DNA of 19,961 nt from Acidobacteriota bacterium (GTDB lineage: Bacteria > Acidobacteriota > Terriglobia > Terriglobales > Acidobacteriaceae). A program made the position numbers and the translations under genes. Of this stretch, positions 9,422-16,932 are shown piece by piece (the stretch's first letter is position 1; each line of letters opens with the position of its first letter). Under the pieces are notes generated by a model, which worked only from the letters and a program-made list of their open reading frames with translations, was not told the DNA's origin and did not search any database. Location: positions 1 to 19,961 of the forward strand of contig JAJZAL010000077.1 of NCBI GenBank assembly GCA_021799405.1, given 5' to 3'.

Positions 9422-10009
9422 TCAACCTGCATTCAGGGTCTTGAGAAGACTTCGCGGCTCGTTTTGTATCTTCTCTTGGAGAAGCGTAATCGCGTACATG
9501 AGTTGCTCGGGACGCGGCGGACATCCCGGAACATAAACATCCACAGGGATGACCTGATTCACGCCCTGCACCAGCGCGTAGTTGTTGAAAACCCCACCGG
9601 ATGTCGCGCAGGCTCCCATCGAAATCACCCACTTGGGCTCGGGCATCTGATCGTAAAGCCGCCGGATCACAGGCGCCATCTTCTGCGAAACCCGGCCCGC
9701 GATGACCATCAGGTCTGACTGACGCGGCGAGGGCCGGAAGACTTCCGCGCCGAACCGCGCGATATCGAAGCGAGAAGCGCCCATCGACATCATCTCGATG
9801 GCGCAGCACGCCAGCCCAAAGGTCATGGGCCACACCGAACTCTTGCGAATCCAGTTCACAGCAAAATCCAGCGTGGTCAGAAACACGCCCTCCGGCGCTT
9901 CAAAGCCGTAACTCGCTTCCTTGATCTTGATACGGTTTTTCGCGCTGCTGTCCAGCGCTCCAAACAAGTAACGGTCCCGTTCAACAATTTCCGCCATATC
10001 CTCGATCAT
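9422..10009 (-). CDS. nuoB: NADH-quinone oxidoreductase subunit B (NuoB/PSST)
   Basis: From the ATG at 10009 this is a 195-residue protein, close to the usual NuoB length. A GTG-started frame to 10084 and an ATG at 9997 are alternatives. The 10009 start is favoured because the upstream residues look untranslated and an AGAGG lies just before it, so the start is uncertain. NuoB carries the N2 4Fe-4S cluster in the peripheral arm of complex I and hands electrons to quinone. All ligand motifs are present: [11 protein letters not shown] (the paired cysteines), [10 protein letters not shown] and [11 protein letters not shown]. No other complex I gene lies on either side. It is flanked by a convergent proline dehydrogenase gene and a divergent ammonium transporter gene, so it is either a displaced member of a split nuo set or a spare copy. 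Confidence 0.9.
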   Translation of the reverse strand: MIEDMAEIVERDRYLFGALDSSAKNRIKIKEASYGFEAPEGVFLTTLDFAVNWIRKSSVWPMTFGLACCAIEMMSMGASRFDIARFGAEVFRPSPRQSDLMVIAGRVSQKMAPVIRRLYDQMPEPKWVISMGACATSGGVFNNYALVQGVNQVIPVDVYVPGCPPRPEQLMYAITLLQEKIQNEPRSLLKTLNAG

Positions 10010-10349
10010 ACGCCTCTGGCCCGGCAACTGCACGGACGCCAGCTTTGGCGATTCGGCGCCACGCCAATCTCCAGATCCGGCCACCGCGCCCGCTGCGCCT
10101 ATAGCACGCCCACGATGAAAAAACCATCATGATTCAGCGAAATACTTGCGTTCCTGCCCGGTAATTGATGAGAATGACGCCATAGGGTAATCTTCCTGCT
10201 CATCTCCTGTGGCCTGTATCCGGGATCTTCCGGACCGGGTTGGTTGCGACCTGAGGCGAGCATCCAGAAACTGGCAGCAGACCGCCGCAAATCCCAGCAG
10301 TTTCTCCCGCAATTTCGCACGTTTACGTCCCTTACGGAGCCGAATCGTC

Positions 10350-11771
10350 ATGTACCGTCGCTGTTCTCAACTCTTGCTCCTGCCTGCCGTTCTGGGCCTA
10401 CCCGCCTTTGCCGCCGGACAGGCCCACGCCGCTGCCACGGCCGCTCAGGCCCCGGTGACGCAGGCTCAGTTTGCGGCCCTGCAGCAGGCCATCCGCAGCG
10501 CCCAATTAGCCGGCGATAATGCCTGGGTGCTGGTTTCCGCCGCGCTGGTACTGCTCATGACCGGCCCCGGCCTTACCCTCTTCTATGGCGGCCTGGTCCG
10601 GCGCAAGAACATTCTTGGCACCATGATGCAAAGCTTCGCCATGATGGGTCTGATCACGATCCTGTGGGCAATTGCCGGATACTCGCTGGCCTTCGGGCAT
10701 GGCAACGGATTCATCGGCGGATTTGAACACCTCTTTTTGCATGGCGTCGGTCTCGCTCCTGACGCCGATTACGCACCGACGATTCCTGAGCAGACCTTCA
10801 TGGTCTACCAGCTCATGTTCGCCATCATTACCCCTGCGCTCATCACCGGGGCCTTTGCCGAGCGTGTCAAATTCGGTTCCATGGCTGTCTTTCTCTCGCT
10901 ATGGTCGCTGCTGGTCTACTGTCCGATGGCGCACATGGTCTGGGGCGTTGGAGGCATCTTGAACATCGCCGGCGGGCGCTGGCCCTGCCTCGACTTTGCT
11001 GGCGGCACCGTCGTCCACATTACCAGCGGTGTCTCGGCCCTCGTAGCCGCCATTTATCTCGGCAAGCGCGCCGGATATCCTCACGACAACATGGCGCCCC
11101 ACTCGATGGTCCTCAGCTTTATCGGCGCCTGCCTCTTGTGGGTGGGATGGTTCGGCTTTAACGCCGGCAGTGCGCTCTCGGCCGGTCCGCTGGCCACCAG
11201 CGCCTTCATCAACACCCAGTTCGCCGCGGCCGCGGCAGCCCTGAGCTGGACCCTCGTAGAGTGGAAGCTGAACGGCAAACCCACCGCGCTCGGCGGCATC
11301 TCCGGCGCTGTGGCGGGACTGGCCACTATTACCCAGGCCTCCGGCTTCGTCCAGCCCATGTCCGCGCTGGTCATCGGCTTCATTGCCGGTGTGGTCTGCT
11401 GCATCATGGTCTTCAAGGTCAAAAAGTACTATGGTTACGATGACTCGCTGGATGCGTTCGGCGTTCACGGCATGGGCGGAACCATGGGCGCGCTTCTGAC
11501 CGGCCTATTTGCTTCGAGCGCCATCAACGCCGTCTTCGGCAAAGACGCCGCCGGTCATCCCAGGCCCACCGGCGCCATCGACGGCAACTGGCACCAGGTT
11601 CTCAACCAGAGCATCGCCATGGGAATCGGCTGGCTGCTCGCCATCGTTGGCACGCTCATTCTGCTGTTCGTTGTAGACAAGACGCTGGGCCTGCGCCTCT
11701 CGCCTGCCGACGAACATATGGGCCTTGACCTCTCCCAGCACGGTGAGGAAGGCTATGAGCTTAATGTCTGA
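10350..11771 (+). CDS. amtB: Ammonium transporter AmtB, first copy
   Basis: The 473-residue inner-membrane channel opens with a signal-like hydrophobic segment (LLLLPAVLGLPAFA) and an Ala/Gln-rich linker, as in many Amt proteins. An eleven-helix Amt core follows (NAWVLVSAALVLLMTGPGLTLFYGGLVRRKN onward). The pore twin histidines are present as His195 (MAHMVWG) and His373 (FGVHGMGG). The C-terminal tail (GLDLSQHGEEGYELNV) is the conserved region that contacts the PII regulator. The ATG at 10350 is chosen because it follows GGAG by about 9 nt and starts the signal sequence; the frame stays open upstream to 10209 but that part is not protein-like. glnK follows 68 nt later. A second, highly similar amtB-glnK pair comes next. 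Confidence 0.95.
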   Translation: MYRRCSQLLLLPAVLGLPAFAAGQAHAAATAAQAPVTQAQFAALQQAIRSAQLAGDNAWVLVSAALVLLMTGPGLTLFYGGLVRRKNILGTMMQSFAMMGLITILWAIAGYSLAFGHGNGFIGGFEHLFLHGVGLAPDADYAPTIPEQTFMVYQLMFAIITPALITGAFAERVKFGSMAVFLSLWSLLVYCPMAHMVWGVGGILNIAGGRWPCLDFAGGTVVHITSGVSALVAAIYLGKRAGYPHDNMAPHSMVLSFIGACLLWVGWFGFNAGSALSAGPLATSAFINTQFAAAAAALSWTLVEWKLNGKPTALGGISGAVAGLATITQASGFVQPMSALVIGFIAGVVCCIMVFKVKKYYGYDDSLDAFGVHGMGGTMGALLTGLFASSAINAVFGKDAAGHPRPTGAIDGNWHQVLNQSIAMGIGWLLAIVGTLILLFVVDKTLGLRLSPADEHMGLDLSQHGEEGYELNV

Positions 11772-11839
11772 TTCAACCCGGCAGGAGCCGCGCCCCGGCA
11801 CGCATCCTGCCCGCACGTTCCCGCACGAGGTACACGCTC

Positions 11840-12178
11840 ATGGTTAAGATTGAAGCCGTTATCCAGCCCGTCAAGCTCGACGCCGTCAAGGCCGCCCTCA
11901 TTGAAGCAGGCATCGAAGGCATCACCATCCTCGAAGCACGTGGCCACGGCCGCCAGAAGGGCCACACTGAGTTCTACCGCGGCCGAGAGTACACCATCGA
12001 TCTCAACCCCAAAATCAAGTTGGAGATAGTGGTCGCCGACACCCTGAAAGAGAAGGTGGTCCAGGCTATTCTGGGCGCTGCGCGCACCGGCCACATCGGC
12101 GATGGAAAGATCTTCGTCAGCCGCATCGACGAAGCCATCCGCATTCGCAATGACGAGCGCGGCGAGGCTGCCCTCTGA
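11840..12178 (+). CDS. glnK: PII nitrogen regulatory protein, first copy (GlnK/GlnB)
   Basis: The protein has 112 residues, the exact PII length. MVKIEAVIQPVKLDAVK begins the first beta strand. The T-loop (about 37-55) contains [19 protein letters not shown] with the uridylylatable Tyr51. The C-terminal signature GRIGDGK-like segment (TGHIGDGKIFV) and the ending ERGEAAL are intact. PII trimers sense ATP/ADP, 2-oxoglutarate and, through Tyr51 modification, glutamine, and they block the AmtB pore when nitrogen is sufficient. Position directly after amtB supports a GlnK role, though sequence alone does not separate GlnK from GlnB. A GAGGT lies about 8 nt before the ATG. Confidence 0.95.
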   Translation: MVKIEAVIQPVKLDAVKAALIEAGIEGITILEARGHGRQKGHTEFYRGREYTIDLNPKIKLEIVVADTLKEKVVQAILGAARTGHIGDGKIFVSRIDEAIRIRNDERGEAAL

Positions 12179-12628
12179 AAAGAGCGGCACGCGAACCTTT
12201 TCGGCGCTGGCCCGGAAGACGGCTCCCCTGCCCGAAGGATTCGTCTTCCATCCCGTCCACACCTGTCGCACGGTCGCTGAACGCGCGATCAATCCCACTT
12301 CCCGTCCGGTCCCATCTCGCAATGGCGCAGATCCCTGCTTGTGCCGAGCCTCTTTCGCACAAACCACATGAGGTTGCCAGAGCAATTTTTCATTTCCTCA
12401 TGGATTCCTTATGCGCCGGTTGAAATAGTCAGATCAACAACGCCCTTCAGCGGGCAGACCCCGGGTGCGCCCGGTTGTTGTCGGTCATCCCTTGTGCTCC
12501 GGGGACGGTTCAAGCCAAACAGCCGTGTGCCACCTCATACTTTTGCGTCTGATCCGGAACGGCGGCCGGTATTCCGCCACACCGCATGGCGCTTCGCGCA
12601 GCCATGCTTTTCGGGAGTGTGAGTATAC
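12179..12628. other. Long intergenic region between the two amtB-glnK units
   Basis: These 450 bases separate the first glnK from the second amtB and hold no convincing gene; the small plus-strand frames look random. A likely ribosome site (GGGAG, about 12613-12617) precedes the amtB start. The region presumably contains an independent promoter for the second pair, but no clear sigma-70 or sigma-54 element could be settled. A potential folded RNA lies in its middle at 12435-12480. Confidence 0.5.
12435..12480 (+). ncRNA. Possible three-way-junction RNA element upstream of the second amtB
   Basis: The segment can fold with an outer stem CAACAAC (12435-12441) to GTTGTTG (12474-12480). This stem encloses hairpin GCCC/GGGC (12442-12445 with 12452-12455) and hairpin CCGGG-TGCG-CCCGG (12461-12474), joined by AGAC. 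Base G12474 can pair in only one of the two overlapping helices, so the outer stem is 6 bp if the inner one is full. It sits about 150 nt before the start codon, where a leader regulatory RNA could be. No U-tract follows, so it is not an ordinary terminator. No known riboswitch family was recognised. Confidence 0.25.
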
Positions 12629-14041
12629 ATGTCCAGCCGCGCCGCTAAGCCAGTTATGCTCTGCGCCATTCTGTCAGTTCCAGCCCTGGCCCTCGCCCAG
12701 TCGCCGGGGTCCGCGCCGGCCACTCAGGCACAGATTGAAGCCCTTCAACAAGCCGTTCATAACGCGCAGGCTGCCAGCGCCGCCGCCCAATCCGCCGGCG
12801 ACAATGCCTGGATGCTCGTCTCGGCCGCCCTGGTCCTGCTCATGACCGGCCCCGGCCTGGCGCTTTTCTACGGCGGTCTGGTCCGCCGCAAGAACATCCT
12901 CGGCACCATGATGCAGAGTTTCGCGATGATGGGCCTCGTCACCATACTGTGGGCCATCGTCGGCTACTCGCTCGCCTTCGGTCACGGCAACTTTTTCATC
13001 GGTGGCTTCGAACACGCCTTCCTGCGCGGCGTGGGTCTGGCGCCGGACCCCGATTACGCCGCCACCATCCCTGAGCAGACCTATATGATCTACCAGCTCA
13101 TGTTTGCGATCATTACCCCGGCGCTGATCACCGGCGCCTTCGCCGAACGCATGAAGTTCAGCGGCATGGCGGTCTTTCTCTCCCTGTGGTCGCTGTTCGT
13201 TTACTGCCCTATGGCGCACATGGTATGGGGCGTTGGCGGACTGCTGAACGCCACCGGCGGACCTATCCGCAGCCTCGATTTCGCCGGCGGCACGGTCGTG
13301 CACATCACCAGCGGCGTTTCGGCGCTGGTTACCTGCATCTACCTCGGCAAGCGCATCGGTTATCCTTCTACTCCGATGCCGCCGCACTCCATGGTGCTCA
13401 GTTTTATCGGCGCATGCCTGCTATGGGTGGGCTGGTTCGGATTCAACGCCGGCAGCGCCCTGGCCGCCAGCCCGCTGGCCACCAGCGCCTTCGTCGCCAC
13501 CCACTTTGCCACCGCCGCCGGCGCCCTTGGCTGGACCGTCTTTGAGTGGAAGCATAACGGCAAGCCCACCGCTCTCGGCGCCATCTCCGGCGCCGTCGCC
13601 GGACTGGTCGCCATCACCCCGGCCTCCGGCTTCGTGGAGCCCATGTCGGCATTGCTCATCGGCCTGCTGGCCGGCTTCTTCTGCTCCTTCATGGTCTTCA
13701 AAGTCAAGAGCTTCTTCGGCTACGACGACTCCCTCGACGCCTTCGGCGTACACGGCGCCGGCGGAACTCTGGGAGCTATTCTCACCGGCATCTTCGCCAC
13801 CTGCGCCATCAACCCCATCTTCGGCAAGAATGCTCCCACCGGGGCTGTGGACGGCCACTGGAGCCAGATTCTCAATCAGCTCGGCGGCGTCGCCGTCGCC
13901 TGGGGCATCTCCATCGTCGGCACGCTGATTCTTCTCTTTGTCGTCGATAAGATCATCGGCCTGCGTCTATCGCCCGAACACGAGCACGCCGGCCTGGACC
14001 TGTCGCAGCACGGAGAGGAAGGATACGAATTCAACGTCTAG
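12629..14041 (+). CDS. amtB: Ammonium transporter AmtB, second copy
   Basis: The 470-residue protein is clearly a paralogue of the first amtB, with long identical runs throughout the membrane core (for example GPGLALFYGGLVRRKNILG). It has its own signal-like N terminus (VMLCAILSVPALALAQ) and a longer Ala/Gln-rich linker. The pore histidines are His197 (MAHMVWG) and His375 (FGVHGAGG), and the PII-contact tail GLDLSQHGEEGYEFNV is kept. Differences gather in the signal, the linker and a few periplasmic or cytoplasmic loops. The copy lacks about six residues of the loop before the last helix (GKNAPTGAVDGHW compared with GKDAAGHPRPTGAIDGNW). It is followed after 149 nt by a second glnK. Confidence 0.95.
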   Translation: MSSRAAKPVMLCAILSVPALALAQSPGSAPATQAQIEALQQAVHNAQAASAAAQSAGDNAWMLVSAALVLLMTGPGLALFYGGLVRRKNILGTMMQSFAMMGLVTILWAIVGYSLAFGHGNFFIGGFEHAFLRGVGLAPDPDYAATIPEQTYMIYQLMFAIITPALITGAFAERMKFSGMAVFLSLWSLFVYCPMAHMVWGVGGLLNATGGPIRSLDFAGGTVVHITSGVSALVTCIYLGKRIGYPSTPMPPHSMVLSFIGACLLWVGWFGFNAGSALAASPLATSAFVATHFATAAGALGWTVFEWKHNGKPTALGAISGAVAGLVAITPASGFVEPMSALLIGLLAGFFCSFMVFKVKSFFGYDDSLDAFGVHGAGGTLGAILTGIFATCAINPIFGKNAPTGAVDGHWSQILNQLGGVAVAWGISIVGTLILLFVVDKIIGLRLSPEHEHAGLDLSQHGEEGYEFNV

Positions 14042-14130
14042 CTCTGCCACATTGCAAGACTCCCGGACACTCTGCTCGTTCATCAAATGGGGGCCGTTGC
14101 AAAAGCGATGCGGCCCTTGAAAAAACTTCC

Positions 14131-14160
14131 GGCGGCAGGCGGCCAACCAGCCGCCCCGCC
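14131..14160. terminator. GC-rich hairpin in the amtB-glnK gap; terminator-like on the minus strand
   Basis: Stem GGCGG(CA)GGCGGC at 14131-14143 pairs with GCCGCCCCGCC at 14150-14160 across a CAACCA loop. This gives eleven base pairs with a 2-nt bulge. On the plus strand no T-run follows. On the minus strand the stem is followed by GGAAG and then six T residues (14121-14126 in plus numbering), so it would act as a terminator for leftward transcripts. On the plus strand it could attenuate or stabilise transcripts between amtB and glnK. Confidence 0.4.
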
Positions 14161-14163
14161 TGA

Positions 14164-14529
<366 letters not shown>

Positions 14530-14550
14530 TCAAAAGCTCCACATTCATTG

Positions 14551-14597
14551 CCCCGAGTCCTTGGAGTTAGGCATCGGGACTTGGGGTGTTCCTTTTG
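14551..14597 (+). terminator. Terminator-like hairpin after the second glnK
   Basis: CCCCGAGTCC at 14551-14560 pairs with GGACTTGGGG at 14577-14586 (ten pairs, one of them G-U) around a 16-nt loop. TGTTCCTTTT follows. It begins 22 nt after the glnK stop. The T-run is interrupted, but position and stem strength make it the likely end of the nitrogen operon. Confidence 0.6.
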
Positions 14598-14807
14598 GTA
14601 ATCCTTCCTCCGGCGTGGTGCGCCGCCGCGCCAGCTTCAACTATCCGTCCGCCAGACCGAGATTGTCGACAGCTGGCACCGCGTTCTGCGATTCCGACGA
14701 AACTGAAGACTTTTCATGCGCTGGGGAGACGATCGAAGGGGCATTTGGAGTGGGATCGATAATTTCATCGATGGTGGTGTAACAGCCGCCTGTCAGGTTA
14801 ACCAACT

Positions 14808-15412
14808 TCATTGCAGCTCGCGTAACTTCTCTTTCCAGATGATGATGCTGTTCTGGGCGGCCTGAGCATCCGAGGCATCGTGGACCCGGTCGAGATACAT
14901 TTGCATGTGGTGAACGGTAATTCTGTACCCGGGTCCGGTTCCCATCTCGGCGGCAAGATATGCCAGATTGCTCTGGCCATCCGGCCAGAAGGGGAAGATA
15001 CTCAGAGCTGCCTCATACTCCTAAATTGCCTTGGGCAGGTCCTTGTTCTTGTAGGCGTACTCCCCCAGCCCCTAGTGCTCATGTGCCTGGCGGGCATAGC
15101 GGGCTTCACGGTCATCTGCTGCCGTGCAGTCACTTTGGTTTTGAAGTCCGCCAGCATTGTGGTGGCTTGCGATTCCGCCAAACCCTGAGCAAAGCCCGCA
15201 AGATACGAAAGGGAGGCATCGATCTTGTCCTCAATGGGAGATGCCGAAACGAGCGACCAAGCCGATTTTACCAAGGTCACCGTTCCGGGTTCGCTGGACG
15301 TGTGCAGGTGTATCAGGAACGGCTTTGCTTAATTGATATCGCTGGTATCAAGGCTGTTCGTGTAGACGCTCGGCTCTTTGGGAATTTGCAGGTGCAGTAA
15401 GCCCGCTCGCAT
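14808..15412 (-). pseudogene. Decayed TPR-repeat protein gene
   Basis: Reading the minus strand up to a TGA at 14808-14810, one frame gives a clear TPR-like C terminus: GLGEYAYKNKDLPKAI, stop, then EYEAALSIFPFWPDGQSNLA and DAQAAQNSIIIWKEKLRELQ. It is broken by in-frame TAG codons at 15021-15023 and 15072-15074. Further upstream the similarity moves to another frame (SPIEDKIDASLSYLAGFAQGLAESQATTMLADFKTKV), so a frameshift lies around 15090-15170. That frame has its own TAA at 15329-15331 and an ATG at 15412. Protein-like composition across two frames with several lesions is best explained by a dead gene. The N-terminal limit is uncertain, and the original function is unknown. Confidence 0.65.
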
Positions 15413-15703
15413 TGGGTTTGAGTTGCAGAAAGACCGGCCGGAACCATGTGAATGAGTGGGTTGCCCTGGGGGCAACAACCGGAATTGCAGTCATGGCAGT
15501 TTCGCTAAACGCTGTGCGACTTGCGGAGACATCACCAGTATTCAGCGCCCGCTCCGCCACGTTTTTGCGCCCCCAACAACTTACGCATATAGTTCGGTTT
15601 GAGCTCTGTCTCGCATTGCGCTGAGACTTGGGAAGCTATCCCCTAAAAACAAAATGACGAAATGTGATGACAGTCACTGATTGCGGTGGCCCATACATGG
15701 CAA
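15413..15703. other. Intergenic region upstream of the ArsR operon, no gene seen
   Basis: No protein-like frame was found in these roughly 290 bases. Short frames on both strands are low in plausibility. The stretch just before the operon becomes AT-richer (about 15640-15720), as expected of a promoter. ATGACA at 15668-15673 resembles a -35 box, but no matching -10 can be fixed. Confidence 0.4.
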
Positions 15704-15713
15704 ATTGGCCAAT
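15704..15713. promoter_or_regulatory. Candidate operator palindrome before the ArsR gene
   Basis: ATTGGCCAAT is a perfect 10-bp palindrome. It ends where the ribosome site AAGGAA (15714-15719) begins, 12 nt before the GTG at 15725. A second short palindrome, CAGT-C-ACTG, lies at 15671-15679. ArsR-type repressors usually bind dyads overlapping their own promoter, so autoregulation of the whole operon from here is a reasonable inference. Confidence 0.4.
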
Positions 15714-15724
15714 AAGGAAATGAA

Positions 15725-16024
15725 GTGGCAATGGACAAGCGAAACGCGTTTGCGAAACAGGCAAGGATGTTGAAGGCCCTGGCCCACGAGTCGCGGCTGT
15801 TGATTGTAGACCGGCTTAGCCGTGGCGAGTGTTCGGTTGGAGACCTCCGGGAACTCGTTGGCAGCGATCTGTCGACTGTCTCCAAGCACCTGGCTTTGTT
15901 ACGCGCACATGGAATCGTCGAGGACCGCCGCGAGGGAACCACCGTGTATTACCGACTAATCACACCCTGCGTGTGCAACTTCTTCACGTGCGCGACACAG
16001 GTTTTGAAAGAACGTTCGAGGTAA
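15725..16024 (+). CDS. ArsR/SmtB-family transcriptional repressor
   Basis: This 99-residue winged-helix protein starts at GTG 15725, which is spaced 5-6 nt from AAGGAA; an ATG two codons later (15731) is the alternative. The fold markers are LKALAHESRLLIVDRL, the recognition helix GSDLSTVSKHLALLRAHGIVE and the wing DRREGTTVYYRL. Instead of the classical ELCVCDL metal site it has Cys36 (GECSVGDL) and a C-terminal trio Cys82, Cys84 and Cys89 (PCVCNFFTC). Such cysteines could sense metal(loid)s or reactive sulfur species by forming disulfide or polysulfide links. It heads a tight redox operon whose next gene starts 3 nt after its stop, so it probably represses that operon until the signal appears. 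Confidence 0.9.
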   Translation: MAMDKRNAFAKQARMLKALAHESRLLIVDRLSRGECSVGDLRELVGSDLSTVSKHLALLRAHGIVEDRREGTTVYYRLITPCVCNFFTCATQVLKERSR

Positions 16025-16027
16025 GCA

Positions 16028-16282
16028 ATGAAGATCCAGATTCTCGGTACAGGATGTGCACGATGCAAAACTTTGACGGCAAACGCGGAACAGGCCGTTC
16101 GAGACCTTGGACTGAGGACGGAAGTCGAAAAGGTGACCGACATCAGGGACATCATGAAGTTCCAGATTCTGATGACTCCCGGCCTGGTGATCGATGGCAA
16201 GGTGAAAGCTGCCGGCCGCATCCCGTCCCCCGAAGAGATCAAGCAAATGCTGCTTGAGACGGAAGGGCAAAACAATGGCTGA
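16028..16282 (+). CDS. Small thioredoxin-like protein (TM0996/MTH895 type)
   Basis: The 84-residue protein has the compact glutaredoxin-sized thioredoxin fold. MKIQILGTGCARCKTL carries the redox pair Cys10-x-x-Cys13. A later TPGLVIDGKVKAAGRIP holds the cis-proline (about 56) and the strand pair of the fold. Members of this family are small thiol-disulfide carriers, often encoded beside ArsR regulators and permeases, and their partners are mostly unknown. GAGGT inside the end of the arsR gene serves as ribosome site. The stop overlaps the next start by 8 nt. It probably exchanges electrons or sulfane sulfur with other cysteine proteins of this operon. Confidence 0.88.
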   Translation: MKIQILGTGCARCKTLTANAEQAVRDLGLRTEVEKVTDIRDIMKFQILMTPGLVIDGKVKAAGRIPSPEEIKQMLLETEGQNNG

Positions 16283-16652
16283 TCAACGCCCAGGTCTGGT
16301 GATGTGTGTCTGCACGGGCAAATGTCCCGGCTTCTCCAAGATGGACATTTGGGATTTCATCAACCGCGCACGCGTGGAACTGCCGGTAGAGTTCGGTGTG
16401 ATCCATCCGCAGCTGTGCGAGCAGGACGGCGATCGCTTTCTCGGCGATTTTCTTGAAGCGAAGCGTCCGCTGGTGATCGCCGCTTGCGCACCCAACATGC
16501 AGTACAAGATGTTCCGGGATGCCTTTGCCGCCAAGGGAATGGACGTCAGGAAGAACATGACGCCGCTGGACATCCGAGACATGTCAACCGAAGAAGCCGT
16601 CGAGAAGGTTGCGGGTGCGCTCCGTGAGATGGGGGTGAAAGAAGATGTCTGA
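16275..16652 (+). CDS. Stand-alone HdrA N-terminal-like iron-sulfur protein
   Basis: The 125-residue protein resembles only the first about 130 residues of heterodisulfide reductase subunit A. It begins with a beta strand into a cysteine cluster (VMCVCTGKCPG, Cys11, Cys13, Cys17). Then come HPQLCEQDGD (Cys48), the typical HdrA phrase LVIAACAPNMQYKMFRDAF (Cys71), and an ending like NMTPLDIRDMSTEEAVEKVAGAL. The FAD-binding and ferredoxin parts of a full HdrA are absent. In HdrA this region carries an iron-sulfur centre, so the free-standing form may be a one-cluster electron carrier working with the ferredoxin encoded next (8-nt overlap). GGAAGG precedes the start. The similarity is by eye and distant, so confidence is moderate. 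Confidence 0.65.
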   Translation: MADQRPGLVMCVCTGKCPGFSKMDIWDFINRARVELPVEFGVIHPQLCEQDGDRFLGDFLEAKRPLVIAACAPNMQYKMFRDAFAAKGMDVRKNMTPLDIRDMSTEEAVEKVAGALREMGVKEDV

Positions 16653-16932
16653 AGCGACTTTCATGGGAGTGCCGCGGGACAAGATTCCATGGTTCCCGAC
16701 CATCGATTACAGCAAGTGCACCTTCTGCATGGAGTGCGACACCTTCTGCCCCCATCGTGTCTTTGAGCGCCGCGAAGGCGACCGCAAGCTGGTGGTGGCT
16801 AATCCGAACAACTGCGTCGTCTTCTGCCGAGCTTGCTCGAAAACCTGCGGACCGGAGGCGCTCTCCTTTCCCGATAAGCCCGGGATTATCGCGTTGATCA
16901 AGGAGTTGCACACGGTGGAGAGTGCCCAATGA
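16645..16932 (+). CDS. 2x[4Fe-4S] ferredoxin-type protein
   Basis: The 95-residue protein carries two four-cysteine sets. Cys25, 28, 31 and 35 form CTFCMECDTFCPH, a normal CxxCxxCxxxCP motif. Cys57, 61, 64 and 68 form CVVFCRACSKTC, with one extra residue in the first spacing (CxxxCxxCxxxC). It is expected to be a cytoplasmic low-potential electron carrier. It is encoded between the HdrA-N-like protein and the DGC-lipoyl fusion, overlapping them by 8 and 4 nt. That order suggests electrons pass between the HdrA-like module and the lipoyl protein, which is inference from order only. The second-motif spacing could change cluster type or potential. Confidence 0.88.
   Translation: MSEATFMGVPRDKIPWFPTIDYSKCTFCMECDTFCPHRVFERREGDRKLVVANPNNCVVFCRACSKTCGPEALSFPDKPGIIALIKELHTVESAQ

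Noticed and set aside
12322..12342. Possible sigma-54 promoter (TGGCGC ... CTGC) upstream of the second amtB
   Set aside because: The GG-to-GC spacing is one base longer than the strict rule and the -12 half is poor, so it is not reported as a promoter.
12674..13387. 237-residue minus-strand open frame, and similar ones at 10899-11468 and 13421-13858
   Set aside because: These are antisense shadows of the two amtB genes. They have the same look in both copies because the genes are duplicates.
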